From: Plantago elongata
Lineage: Eukaryota; Streptophyta; Magnoliopsida; Lamiales; Plantaginaceae
NCBI GenBank assembly: GCA_036897095.1
Contig: JAYMSP010000906.1
Span: 1-39,198 of the forward strand
DNA length: 39,198 nt
Direction: 5' to 3'
The notes under the pieces are model-generated. The model saw nothing but the letters and a program-made list of their open reading frames with translations, was not told where the DNA came from and searched no databases. Shown here piece by piece: positions 20,870-32,959 of the stretch. Made by a program: the position numbers and the translations under genes. The number at the start of each line of letters is the position of its first letter. The stretch's first letter is position 1.

Positions 20870-22960
20870 GCACTTAGCAATGTTGGATGCTTCAATGCTT
20901 AGGTTTTCAGGGTACTTATACAACCAAAAATATGTATATGCATACCCTCATTGATTGGAGATTCTTTAAAGTAGCATGCTATACTTATTTTCTTATTTCT
21001 TGAGAATGTGTGCTGCAGAGTATGACTAGATGCGCTGTCTGTCCAGATTCACATTTGTATGCCCATCTCTACTTTTTATTTGGCCAGATACCACCCTTGC
21101 ATGTGTTGTCTTTTAAGCCATTGTATTTTAGGTGCCTAAAGGCTCCAAATATTTTACTTTTCTTTGTTATCGCTGTAATATGTGGCGCTTCAATACTAAC
21201 TGTATCCTACGTACTGCGACTGCGTACCAACATTGAGTAATACTAGTGCAATACGTATTGGACACTCTACACTGTTTAGTTATAAAATTAGTAAGTAAAT
21301 ATAGAAATAAACATGCCATCCATGTGTTGGGTGAGCGTTGACATCTACAACACATCCTACAAGTCTCTGAAAGTTTTACTTCAATGCACATTGATAATGC
21401 ATGATGTATGCATAAGTATACAGGTGCAGCATATATCCTATAATTTGTTAGAAGTCCATGTCACTCTCCCCATAGGTACCCTGCCTCATTTTCTCTTCAT
21501 GCAACATAGATTGTAATGCATGGAAGGGATGAAAATTGTAGGATGTCCTATTAGTATTGGTGAGTATGTAAAAATATGCAGAGGTGGAGCTAGAAATGAA
21601 ATTGGCGGGGTGGGGGTGTTCTGGGGTAAAATTTTGAATACTCAAGTCATTAATCAATTCACTCATGCTTTATACTCTGATGTAGCTTGCAGTAAAATGT
21701 TCTAACTTCTTGGTAAAATTAATTCGCAATCAACCTAAAGTGTTCCACCTTGAGCTAATTCCTGGAGGCAACACATCTTGGCTGTTGATTTAGCGGATGC
21801 CCTTCTTGGAATCTAAATGTATACAAGGACCTTTTAGGAATTTCTGCAAAATCTCTGTGGGTCCATAGTTTCTATCTTGGTTCCAAGAGTAATAATATGA
21901 AACTTAGTAGAAAAGGGGCATGCAGCTTCATGGTTTCTGCAAGATCACCAACTGTATTATAATATATCTCAAGGGCCAAAGTTTTATGTTTGATCATATA
22001 CAATATGAAGAGATTAGTGGACAGTGCTCTTCACTGTAATATAATATATCTCAAGGGCCATAGTTTTTAATCTTTTGTACTAGTAGTCTAGTACTATTTG
22101 TTGTTTATTTGTTTGTTCTTTTCATATCAGTGCTTCTTTGGTCAGTTGTCCAATTGACTATTGCATCGGTGAAGCCAGCTTGTCAAGATCTGTGTGTATT
22201 GGTTTAGATTCAAATATGGAACTTATTGCACAAGTTTGTAGATTTATTTCATGAGTCATTTTCCGTGTGTTGACATTTAACAACTGCCTGTATTAATTTA
22301 CATTCAAATTAACAAGCAGATTTGTGTTTTGGAGCATGCTTCAATATCAATTTGGGACTATCCCGACAGGCACGTCAATTGTTAAAGGAAAAGAAAAAAA
22401 ATTCTATCTGGGACCTCAAGATGTTGTAGAAATATGAACCATTTTCAGGAGGTCTTCAATCATTCGTGTTTTCTCATACAAACTGTGATAAAATAGAAAC
22501 TTGCATTGAAAAAATCTTGGCAGAATGAACGGTACTTCTGATTGCACTCTTACATATTTTGTGCTTGCAGGATGACTTGGTTTCGTGAATTGAAGAGCAA
22601 TCATGTCGAAACTACTCAGAACTTTGATCATGCATTGTGATGATTTTGCACGGTTGTCTACTAGGTTCACACCTTAAAATTATGTAAAGTCTCTGTGTAC
22701 TGTGTAGGATCTAGAAAACAAGGTATGCTTGTTGACTTGATTTTGAAGTGGGAAAGAGTTTGTAAACATGTAGATTCTTAATAAATATTAGATGGAATCA
22801 TGGAATGATTTAGCTGCACACTTGTAAGTTGTAGGCTGTAGCATTACTTGGAATTCAACTACTACTTCAGAGTGGGTGGTAATATGATTTCATGATGTGG
22901 ATGGAGCAATATTCATTATGATAGTGTAAAAAAATGTGCTATGAAAACTTAAAATTAATT
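20870..22960. other. Intergenic, no protein gene seen
   Basis: Only short, domain-free frames occur on both strands. It contains a short direct repeat at 21951-22067. Confidence 0.5.
21951..22067. repeat. Direct repeat, 82-bp period
   Basis: ACTGTATTATAATATATCTC at 21951 recurs as ACTGTAATATAATATATCTC at 22033. Both continue AAGGGCCAWAGTTTT. It is non-coding and its origin is unknown. Confidence 0.7.
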
Positions 22961-23110
22961 CTCCCTCCATCATGAATAACTTCAATAAACTAGGTTTGAT
23001 GTGCAATTTTAAGTGAGAATAAAGTAAGTAATAAAATATATAAAAGTGTTTTAAAAGTGTATCTATGGTGGAAAATGTGTTAAAGTCACTAATTTTTCTG
23101 TAAAATTAAA
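22961..23110. mobile_element. Truncated Stowaway-like MITE
   Basis: The left terminus CTCCCTCCATCATGAATAACTTC resembles the Stowaway end of the complete copy at 32772. The interior is AT-rich with GTAAGTAATAAAATAT. No matching right terminus (GGAGGGAG) was found, so the right boundary is a guess. Confidence 0.4.
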
Positions 23111-23619
23111 ATTTTGTTTATTATTTATTGGTGTCGAATGTGGGGTAAATGTATGAATTTACGTTTGAAAATATTGAATATATAAAATTTTATGTAAAAA
23201 AGGGCACAATTTTACCAATGTCACAAAAAAATTGCTCTCTTGATCAATGTATTGGGCAGGCGAATTCTGTGTCATAGATTCTGGAAGTTAATCACACATC
23301 AGAGGAACCCACTATAGTCAAGGTCCGGCCTTGCACTGCCACATCTTTGCGTTTCCTACTGCTACTTCATCCCCTCCTTCCATTTCGGGTAAAATAGAAT
23401 TTGAGTGGCACTTTCATTGGAAAGATTTTTTACGTTCGATGAATCCGCAGTAGCTGTGTGCAATTTAATACCTTTCGAAAACCTTAAAATCCGAAGACAC
23501 TATACCAAACAAGCGTTAATCAGTCCATTTTGTTAGCCTTTTTTTCACTATAAATGACTCCTCATGTTAAAAAGAAAATATAGTAATTTTTTATTCAACT
23601 TCATTATGGTCTAACACCT

Positions 23620-23737
23620 CCAATATCAAAAAAACATTAAAACAGTTGGTAATTATTAATATCCAAACTTAACCGAATCCAATATCAAAAAACATTAAAA
23701 TAGTTGGTGATTATTAATATCCAAACATGACCGACAA
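23620..23737. repeat. Tandem duplication, 59-bp period
   Basis: A unit starting CCAATATCAAAAAA at 23620 recurs at 23679 with few differences; both contain AGTTGGTRATTATTAATATC. The second unit ends at the insertion point of the short SINE that follows. Confidence 0.85.
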
Positions 23738-23816
23738 CAAAATGCAGCTCAGTTGGTAACACGCTTAACCTCCAAAATCGAGTAACCCTTGCCGTTTAAA
23801 AAAAATAAAAAATTCA
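23733..23816 (+). mobile_element. Very short tRNA-derived SINE, copy 2
   Basis: The 10-bp direct repeat AAACATGACC at 23723-23732 and 23817-23826 brackets an 84-bp body. The body has an A box (GCAGCTCAGTTGGTAACACG), a weak B-box-like AAAATCGAGTAACCC and an A-rich tail (TTTAAAAAAAATAAAAAATTC). It shares AAATGCARCTCAGTTGGTAA with the copy at 6887-6976, plus the TCGAGT and CGTTT blocks further on. Two independent target duplications make a mobile family likely. Confidence 0.65.
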
Positions 23817-24213
23817 AAACATGACCACCAAATTCATTATATTGCACTGGTACATTAAAGGCCACATTAAAAGCATTTTACCAAATGTGTACATATTTAC
23901 CGTTTGCTTGCACAAAGAAGCACATTCTGAATTCAGATGATTTTTTTTTCACTGAAGAATAAAATAAAATTCAGATGATTTTTCCATTTTCTTAACAATG
24001 TCTATACATGCATAGGCCTACACACTACACAATTCCCATACCGCTATAGGATTCAAGGATCTGAAAAAGAACAAAAGGTGGACAAATAAACCAACACAGG
24101 AAGGAAACACAACATCTGATAGAACTACCTAAAAAAGAAAGAACGAACAGAACCGTGGAAGGAGACAAACGAGACTGCAACCTGCTGCCAAATCTAGCTA
24201 CTTAAATAACATT

Positions 24214-24370
24214 GCGACAATCAACTTTGCATTGATCTTGTGGATTAGTCAACGATCAAATTCACCATCGACCACCTGGAAAATCCTTGATGAAGCTCAT
24301 GGCGATCAATTTTGTATTGAATACGTGGAATTGTCAACAATGAACTCCCATTGATCGCCTGGAAAAGGCC
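24214..24370. repeat. Imperfect duplicated unit in the 3' region of the sulfotransferase gene
   Basis: Units at 24214-24286 and 24302-24370 share RCAATTTTGYATTGA-like starts, GTGGAWT...GTCAAC middles and a CCTGGAAAA end. They lie 60-220 bases beyond the stop codon of the minus-strand sulfotransferase gene, so they may be in its 3' UTR. Confidence 0.65.
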
Positions 24371-24430
24371 TCAAAAGAGATTCATCAATATGTCAGCTTT
24401 CATTAGAGGGTTAGATGCTTCACTTCTAAT

Positions 24431-27400
24431 CTAACTATAGTCAGTATGGAGAAATCGCTCATAAACTGTTCCTGTGAGAGTCTTGTTCACCTCATCCCAG
24501 TTCTTGATGTGGTCCAACAACGAACCCTTGTGTATCTTCACTTGTCTACTACTGAGACTCATCTCAGAGAGTCCTAAGAACCGTTGGACATCCACCAGTT
24601 TCTGCAAATGAGTATATCAGAGAAGCATGAGACATGGTTCAAACTAGCAGTAACATTTTATCATGCCCATATTATATCAGAATCAGCTATTGAAAGTTCA
24701 ACAGATTTTTAACCTATAACTAGAAGGTACATGTAAACATTGAACGAATGGGACTAATATTACAACACAACCAAGGCTTGAATCTAAAGCTCTGTTCAGC
24801 AAAACAAGTTGCTAAATGTAGAATATACAAATAAGTTGGCTTATAAGCTACTGGTTAGGCGTTCGCATAACATATTCTGAAACCAAGTATCAAGCTAATA
24901 AGCTAGTGATAAACAAAGTCGAATAACTCTTAGGAATGTTTGCACATTGCAATGGTTTGAACTCCTATAGAAAGCCGATATTTCAGAAAGGAATAATAGG
25001 AGAGTGGCTATTAGTGAGATTAAATAGTGTTTGTGATAAGTGCTGCGGAATTAAAAAGCTGTAAATTTTGAGTTTGTGAATCTTTTCACTTCAGATAAAA
25101 GAAGCTGAAAGCTGTTTTTATGGATATTGAGATATGGGCCTGCCTCAGCATATCACACACAAACAACTGAGAGTCTGAGACAAGTCCCCAATGATTGGTT
25201 CGGTCGAATCGAACCATAAATACTTGGGGAATGGCAGTATATTTAATCACTCCTAAGGGAGTGTTAATAAGAAGGAGTCCTAGGACACTGGTACAATGAA
25301 GGTGATACTGAGAGCTTGAAAGAAAAACTACTTTTCAGGAAACAATTCAATGAAATCCATAGAGCTTGTTCACTGAAATTTCAACCGGGTGCAGAGCAAC
25401 TTACACTTGGATTCTTAACGAGATCCTCATAGTATAGAACAATGTGCCGAGTGCCACTGAAGTACTCCAGTGCATCCAAAACCGTCTTTTCCATCAACAT
25501 TAGATCTGTGAGCAGTGATGTGGCATTCACTTCTGGTTTGTATCTGGAAAGTGTATCAGCCTGCAAGGTGCAAGAACGTTTTTTAGATACAAATGCAGTT
25601 CGTTTGGACTGTGTTGGACTTGGCAACTTGAAGGGGATAAACGGCTACCTCGACATGTGAGTGGACGTGGGACTTATGTGTCCCATTCAAAAGCTTCGCG
25701 AATCGATCATATGAATTAGCAAGCACCGAAACCATCCTCCGCAGCACATTTCTCCGGAAGAGAAATATAACCGAGACACCTTTATCGTTAAAATACTCTG
25801 AAATTTCTTTATGGTGTGCTATCAATCCCTAAAAAGAGTATTGATAAAGGTAATTAGTTTCCTCTACACAACACTACAAAATGATGTACCAAGATAATAT
25901 GAATTGATTTTCCCCTGCTGATATTTCATAGGCTTTCTTTGCTTTCTCAGTTCCATTTGTCCAATTTTTTGGGACAACTGAATTTCACAATTTGCTACAT
26001 ACATAGGAGTATTACTTAACTTTGCAGGACTAAAATCAAAATGCACTCAAAAATACCTGATTTAGCATCCATTTGAAGCCCACTGCCGCAGAACACTCAT
26101 TCTTGGACGCACTAGTAAACAAGTCCATGTTGTAAACTGTATCAAGAGTCGATAATATGGAAGAAACGTTGCTTCTCCGCTCTTTGTTAGAAAATATCTC
26201 TCCATTCGAGCTAACGTTGATATGGCTATTCAATAGAGTCTCAAACCATCCACTCCCAGATCTTTGCACTGACACGATGGTGAAAAGCCGAACCGGATTA
26301 CAGGCACATTCAGCCCTGACAGAAAAGAAAAAAAGTTGTTACTTACAAAATCCACAGGGTACCGAAGTTTCAGTTCAAATGAACATATAAAAAGAAAATT
26401 ACCTGCTAAAGGTGGTTGGTTTTGGGAAGTGCAGGTACGGAGTCAGAGATCTATCGATGTTTTTATCACTACATTCTTTCTGATTCAATTCAACATTGAG
26501 GAGATTTGTACGGGTACGAACAATATTTTGCTTTAGACAGACTGAGCAGATATAAACAGCACACGCCATTGCAAATACTAACACTACCATTCTCAACGAA
26601 GTCCGGGATCTCTTGGGAGGTTTTATAAGTAGAGCGCCCTGTAAACCAAAAACGAAGAACCTATCCTTATACACCGGGTAAGAAAGAAACAGCTTTCTCA
26701 AAGTAAACCTGCACAAATATCCTCAAAATGCATTTCCGATGGAGCACATCTGTTATCACATAGCAAACTGATGACTTCATATAAAAAACCTCAGATTGAT
26801 GGAGCCAAAATCAGTCAGACCCACACTTCCATTGCATTTTTGTAAAGAGATTTTTTCAAGGCCTAAAACCTGTGACCCATAAGTCACAAGGTTCTCCTTC
26901 AAGTAACACTAGGACTTAATCCAGGTCGCACCCATCCTAATTCCTAACACAATCATCGCCGAAGCGAGCTAGTTCAGATGGGATCTGGTGCATTGGTGCA
27001 ATTACGAAACTACATACTGGAAATGCAGTTAGTTAAACCCATAGATTCTGAAACAGTATACTCACAGTCACATCACACTGCTGAAATCTCCTCTTTCCCT
27101 CTCTCCTTTTCAAATATTCCAACAATTTTTTTTTAATTGTTAGAATTGATTAGCAGTTTAGCACAAAGAAGTATGCACAAAATTAAAGCATATAGGGATG
27201 AGAGCAAAAAAAGGAAACTGAAAAAAAAAAACAATGGGTTCTCAAACCAGTTAACAAGAAGATAAAACACCTTAAAGAACCAAACAGTAAAGAAAATAAA
27301 TCAATTCCTTTCTACTCCAACTTAAAAAGCCACTGATTCAAGATTTGGTAAGTAGCATTTCACTCATTCAAGCAGATTCCCATTCCCAAACAGCTAAAAA

Positions 27401-27494
27401 AGCTCAAATCTTGAACAAACAACAAACAGAATAGAAGCAAGCAAGTAAAAGAAAAGGAACTGACCTTGTTTAAGATGCAGATAGCTTCAGCCAT
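24431..27494 (-). CDS. Sulfotransferase-like P-loop protein, six exons
   Basis: Exons on the minus strand are 27494-27465, 26638-26403, 26315-26057, 25828-25649, 25560-25405 and 24601-24431. They join in frame across five GT-AG introns to give 343 residues ending TDYS. A basic N-terminal stretch (KPPKRSRTSLR) precedes one membrane segment (about 27-45), which predicts a type II Golgi protein with a lumenal catalytic domain. SVQRSGSGWFE (104-114) matches the 5'-phosphosulfate loop of PAPS-dependent sulfotransferases. VIFLFRRNVLRRMVS (195-209) matches the 3'-phosphate region with its Arg and Ser. HIVLYYEDLVKNPS and the following RFLG fit the family's C-terminal half. Several NxS/T sites agree with lumenal exposure. 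It resembles the plant family related to rhizobial NodH sulfotransferases. The substrate is unknown. Intron 1 holds an old SINE. Confidence 0.85.
26639..27464 (-). other. Intron 1 of the sulfotransferase gene
   Basis: An 826-bp intron between a 10-codon first exon (MAEAICILNK) and the membrane-anchor exon. The donor is AAG|GTCAGT and the acceptor TTTACAG|GGC. A long first intron near the start codon is common in plant genes. It contains a decayed SINE (26822-26940). Confidence 0.8.
26822..26940 (-). mobile_element. Decayed Au-like tRNA-derived SINE in intron 1
   Basis: On the minus strand the segment reads AACCTTGTGACTTATGGGTC, then ACAGGTTTTAGGCC, TTGAAAAAATCTCTTTACAA and AAATGCAATGG. This order follows the common plant Au-type SINE (GGTCACGGGTTCGAGTC, then CTTGGAAA, CTCTTGCA and AAATGCA). 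The B box has decayed to GGTTTTAGGCC. The insertion is in the same orientation as the host gene. Boundaries are approximate and no target duplication was identified. Confidence 0.45.
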
Positions 27495-27780
27495 TTTCAC
27501 CCCAAAGAAGTTTGTTTGACTCTTCCCAAAAAGACTATCTCACCAAGTCTATATATCCATTATATACCGAACAAAAACAATGGAAGAGTAGAATAATAAA
27601 ATGGCCGTTTAACAGAGTTTGGAGTGGAACGAAACTCCTCGTTAGAAACGAAGAGACATTAAAGGCTAACAGCTGTAAGCTCCCCTTTCTCTCTCTCTCT
27701 AGCAAGGCTACAAGAAGGAACTGTATATATGTGTTGTGCGTCTCTTATTCTTGTTCTTGTTCGTTTTCTTGCTAGTCTTT
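27495..27780 (-). promoter_or_regulatory. 5' UTR and core promoter region of the sulfotransferase gene
   Basis: On the minus strand a CT-rich (here GA-rich) microsatellite around 27690-27705 and several TATA-like runs lie upstream of the ATG at 27494. The exact transcript start cannot be read from the sequence. The plus-strand open frame at 27512-27775 is antisense to this region and has no domain features. Confidence 0.35.
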
Positions 27781-30700
27781 TTCACACACTTTTGTCAATT
27801 GTATATTCCTTTTCTTGTAGGGCAGATATTTAAAAGTATAATGATGATGGGATAGGGGATAACTTCAATGCTCTGGATTTGATTTGAGAATTAGTAATTT
27901 ATGATTCAGGTTAGGTTATGACGATTCTCTTTATTATATCAGTATTTATTATTGCAAGTAAATTACTTGTTCATATGAGTTATGATTAATTGATCTCATA
28001 CTCAAACTGGTTCGGTATTGTTTATGAGATCTACCCCAATAAGATGATTTTTATTTGTCTCTCTATGGCAGCAGGCTGACCAGATTCTAGTAACGTAGTG
28101 TACGTTATCTATCGAAATTATAAGTAAAAATACCCATATGTAGGACTATATTGTAAAGTGAAAACTACATGCTCCATTCCGTTTCATGTCAGTTTATAAT
28201 TTTATCGTTTTAATTGTTCCGTTAGAGTTATTTATTTAAATCTGTAATCACTAATATTCTTATTGTTCTCTTGTGATTAAATAAAATTTAAATAAATGCA
28301 TAGTCAAACTGGATACCAATTAAGTTATAGATGACTCTTTTTTATACCATATGATGTTCTAGTTAAAATCGAGCAATACCAATTCAAATAACCAACATAT
28401 CACTAGGAAGAACTCCCAATCAATCAATTTAATCGAGAAAATAAACGAAACAATTAATCGTACAACAACACCAAAATTTACGTGGTTCGATTATGAATGA
28501 GCCTACGTCAAATGAGAAACAACTCATTCTTGCAATTTCATGATGCACTTCCCCCGTAACTTAAGCCTAAATATTTGCATTTGAGTTCGATTCCCAATAG
28601 ATAAAGAAGCTATCTTCTCTGCACCAAGTTGTTTTTTAAGCTATCTAACTCATCATATATGTAGATTAAATACAGTTAATAGATTTAAAATATGTTCGAA
28701 TCATCAAACTTGTAATATATCTTTGTTAGTTTTTCCAATATACCCCAATATATCTTTTACGATATCTCCACGATGGTCTTCTACTAAAGATGCAACATTA
28801 CAGCATGGCTCGGATGATCATATCATACCAAGTGAGCCATGAGACTTTTTTCCTAACTTGGCCTGCATTTTGTCATTATTAGACATTAGTGCTTAACTCC
28901 CTAATGATTTGGTAGTGGAAAAAGACCGAGACGTCTGCTATTTAGACTCCCTATGTTGACCTTTGATCGGGTCACAGTCACACAACGCGTTAACGGAGAT
29001 TAACGTTGGATTACACGAACTGATTAAAATTAAATCTCTTAATGGTCCTTTAAATGCTCTGTAGTACACCATTTCCTTTTATGTAATCAACAACTTGACT
29101 ATCTGTGGCTTTGTGCACAGTAATTATTTATATCATTAAAAGTGAGTGTTGCAATGAGTTACGCAACTTTCATGGGAGTTTTTTATTTTCTGGTTGGTTT
29201 GGTATCGAAAAGAAGTCTTATCGAAATTGATCTTTTACGTACGAGAGATCTCTCACCTTTTGTGCTTTTTATTCTATAACTTATATATACAGGCAGATAC
29301 TTATTTTGTTATTTGAATAGTACTGAAAAAACTTATTTAACAATTATATTTTATTTTACTAGCTAGACGGCATTGCAGTTCTATAATATCTTAGAGAATT
29401 ATCACTTACTAGAGATGCGCTAGAAAAAAGGAGAAGGGGCATTCCTCTATTTATTAGTACCCTAATTCGTGTAAAATATAAAAGAAAAGATACTACCGTA
29501 TCTTTAGAACATATCTAGAATTACAAGATATAGAGCACACCCTCTCTTCTAGAATATATATAAAGTTATAAGGAGAAGAACATATAGCTCGCTAGTAAAA
29601 AGGGTAAGAGTAATTTAATTATTAGTTGGAAAAGATTCTTTCAGTGTCCCGGGTCCCAAAAGTGCATTGTTTAAGAGACAACTCTTAAAGACTAAGAAAT
29701 ATGAAGCGTATAGGATGCAGGTCTCCATTAGATATTTATTACGTGTCATGTAATTTAATCAGATTCGTCTGTTTCAGTTCGAATCAATTTTTTTAATAAT
29801 TTAAGTTTAATGGTTTATAATTTACTTTTTAATAACTAAAATTATATAAATTAACTATAATACCTTAGAATGATATAATTATTTATTAAAAATATTTATA
29901 TATTAAAAATGATTTCAATATTGCAAAATGATATAAATAATACTTATATATAAATGAAAAATTAAATACATACATTTACATAAAAAAATATTTAAGATGT
30001 TTATCTAATTAATACTTTTGAAGAACCCTAATTCTCCACGAAGAACTTTAATTGTCCATTGAAGAACATGATTGAATTGATGGAGTTTAAAGGATTAATT
30101 TAAATATTCTCCCAACATCTAATGAAATCGATTCCGAAAGTGAGAGAATTGTTTTTTCTGATTTCTTCAATTCAACTTGAATCAGTAAATATATAGATGA
30201 ACTAAAGAAGATGAAGAAGGATAGTATGGCGTATGGCATGGCAATTTAGTTTTATATAATTCCCTCAATTCAGCATCCCCATATATAGATTCGGGAAAAA
30301 CCATCCTAGCTCTCCTCTTCCATCACCTCCTTCCAATTCCGTTGATTCTTCACCACTGCTTCTCACTCTCAATTCCATCAGAATTGACATTGACGATTTG
30401 GAGAGAATAGGGGGTGTATTGGAAGTTTGTATATAAATGAAAATTTAATTTATTTGTAATAATTATTAAATTTAAATAAGAATATAGTTTATATGTATAG
30501 TTTAATAATACATGATGTTGTATTCAAAATATATTTATAAATACTTCATATGTCCTCCTACCTAGTTCATTGAATTAACAACGAAATATCTGTCACGTTT
30601 CTATTTTCGTAATTAGAGAGTTACGATTGAAGTAAACGTGTAATTTTGAATATGACAAATAGTATATAATTCAATGTCGTGTAACTGCAAAATTGATCTA

Positions 30701-30790
30701 TTAAAGAAAAGTGTAAAAATTAAATGAAATAATAAATTGAGGAAAATGAATGAGAATGTGGTAGTGAGGAAGAAAAATGAATGAAAGGAA
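27781..30790. other. Intergenic and repeat-derived, no gene seen
   Basis: AT-rich. A phrase at about 28465-28510 (ATTTACGTGGTTCGATTATG, then GCCTACGTC) resembles a motif often found in plant retroelement sequences. GAGTTCGATTCCC near 28583 is a polymerase III B box without a clear A box. Around 30300-30410 there is a moderately C-rich patch without an ORF. Confidence 0.4.
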
Positions 30791-30865
30791 AAGTAATGGG
30801 CTCTAGGGCTTGAACCTGAGCACTCACAATTACATAAAAGCATCACAGCCACTCGGAGACAAGCA
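30790..30865 (-). mobile_element. tRNA-like SINE head
   Basis: The minus strand reads GTCTCCGAGTGGCTGTGATG, then about 25 bases, then GCTCAGGTTCAAGCCCTAGAG. The first is a Ser/Leu-tRNA-like A box and GGTTCAAGCCC (30806-30816) is a perfect B box. No cloverleaf with a proper acceptor stem forms, so this is a tRNA-derived SINE or tRNA pseudogene rather than a tRNA. The body would extend to lower coordinates; no target duplication was found. Confidence 0.5.
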
Positions 30866-30869
30866 ATTC

Positions 30870-32769
30870 GATTTATTAGTCACTACAATTTTATATATTA
30901 TCAAATGAAGAACCTAAGTTAATATATATCAAATTTTTTTGTATCTAACGGGATATTCATACCAAAAGTCCAGGTGAGACACTTAGCCATATACTAAATC
31001 CACCCCTACTTATATGTCTAGATAATGATAAAAGTTCATAACATACTAACGTGATAAATATGTAAGAGATTGATTGATATAGAATAAAAATTTATAAAAT
31101 TGAATTGAAAATGAATTCTTTTATACAATTCAAAATTCTAATTATACGCATGCCAGTCAATTCCAAAACACTTGAGCTGATAATAAATTTTCCTTGCATA
31201 CAAGAAAATTGTGTGTTTTACAATGATTTTACATATATCACACATTTCTTAATAATTTGATTTTCTTTTTAAAAAAAAATTGGTTTTAATTTGTGTGCAT
31301 TAACAGGTAACTTTTCCATTTTTTTTAACGTAATCAATACAACTAGAGTAAAACATAGAGTAAAACCACATCACATCAACATCATGGTTACAAATATGAT
31401 CAGTGGTAGATTGTCACAGTAATAAATTGTATGATAGTAATGTAGCATTATAGAAGACGTATTAGTTCAACCATCCATATCAGTTCGTTCTCGTGATATT
31501 GCTCAGCTCGTGACCATGCATATATTTTAGGTATTAATAATAATTCAACCTATAAGTCTACTATAGCTATAATTTACCATCGAAAGCGCCAACATCTCCG
31601 GATTTGTTGGTCTATTCATATTATCCATCATGTTCGTTCGAGCCAAAGATCTCTAAATTTAAATCTTATCTACTGTACTATACCATTCCAGTAGTACGTT
31701 ATGTTATGTACATCGTAAATAGCAGTAAAATAAAGAAACAATTGAATGTTCTTTTGACATCAAGTGGTAGTATGGAGACATGGACTATGGAGTATGGATT
31801 TGTTCAGTCACATGAGCATGTGGACTGCTGTGTAGTAGCGTAGCAAAATAAAGTGCTCGTGAAATTATTCACACTCGACCTTATCTTAGAGTTCAAGATA
31901 ATTAATACTCATGATCTATATTTCTTCGATCAAACACTACTAGCTAGCCATGATATGAAATCACGAATCACTACTAAAAGGGAGCTTTTAAAAAATCTAG
32001 TGGTGTGTATGGATTCAAACAATCTCGAATACACTTTGTTATACATTGTGGTTAAAGATGAGAGAACCACCCCAAATTTTGAAATTTCATGAATAGACTA
32101 ATTATTTAATTATTTTCAAATGTCATATTGCATCCCCTAAAATTCAATTTTGTCCCCTAATTAACCTGCTAGCCAAAATATTACACGAACAAACGCAATA
32201 ATATTCTTCAATTATTCCCTAGCTTTTCAATTTGTTGGTTTAGTACCCTATGTCCCCTTTATGATAATGCAATTGATATCAATGTTGCTTAAACAAAGAA
32301 TACTAGTTGTAATAATAACGTTGGTTCAAAATAGCCACCCAGTGGAACTCAATAATGAAGCTTTTCTATCAACTCCATGAGTAAAGCTCCTTTTGGTTAA
32401 TTAAATTGTTTATCTTTTTAGGCCACGCAAAGTGCGTGGTTGGTTACACTATTCTGTGGGGTTCCAATTTGCTTATATTAATTGCACAAAGGAAGTAATC
32501 ATGCGCCAAAACCATGTTTTGGAATTTTAGAATTATCAAGTGTTTGATTTTGAAATCAACTTGGCTCTAAGAGCCAAACAATTGGCATGCAAGGTTTCTA
32601 AAAATCTCATCCTTATCGTTATAGCACATACCATCCCAGTATATCACAGATGTCGATATACTTGCTCAATATGCAACACATAATTTATGCGCGTAACATC
32701 TCACATTAATTGAAAATGAAGGTACAATTGTGGAGAATAGTATATATATAAAGAACCACACCTCTATAA
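30870..32769. other. Intergenic, no gene seen
   Basis: Short frames at 31604-31843 and 31853-32092 have no recognised domain and AT-biased composition. A fragment at 30955-31015 (ending AAATCCACCCCTACTT) resembles the end of a hAT-like element but has no partner. Confidence 0.45.
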
Positions 32770-32771
32770 TA

Positions 32772-32957
32772 CTCCCTCCGTTTTTTAAATAACTTCATAA
32801 CTTTCTTTTTTTTTGTTACTTTAGAAACTTCTTAGTCCCATAAATGAAAATTTTCACATTTATCAATATAATATTCATTATAAACTATTTATTTATTGTA
32901 ATTTTTTAGATGAAGAGAAAGTAAGATGTTAGGAAGTTCTAAATGGACCGGAGGGAG
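32772..32957. mobile_element. Stowaway MITE (Tc1/mariner type)
   Basis: The 186-bp element begins CTCCCTCCG and ends CGGAGGGAG, perfect 9-bp terminal inverted repeats. These extend imperfectly inward (AACTTC near the left, GAAGTT near the right). It is flanked on both sides by TA (32770-32771 and 32958-32959), the expected target duplication. It is too small to code for anything. Confidence 0.9.
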
Positions 32958-32959
32958 TA

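Noticed and set aside
25442-25660. Plus-strand frame over sulfotransferase exons 4 and 5
   Set aside because: Antisense shadow of two exons that join in frame with correct splice sites.
30790-30865. Candidate tRNA-Ser/Leu gene on the minus strand
   Set aside because: A and B boxes are present but acceptor and anticodon stems do not pair, so it was listed as a SINE head instead.
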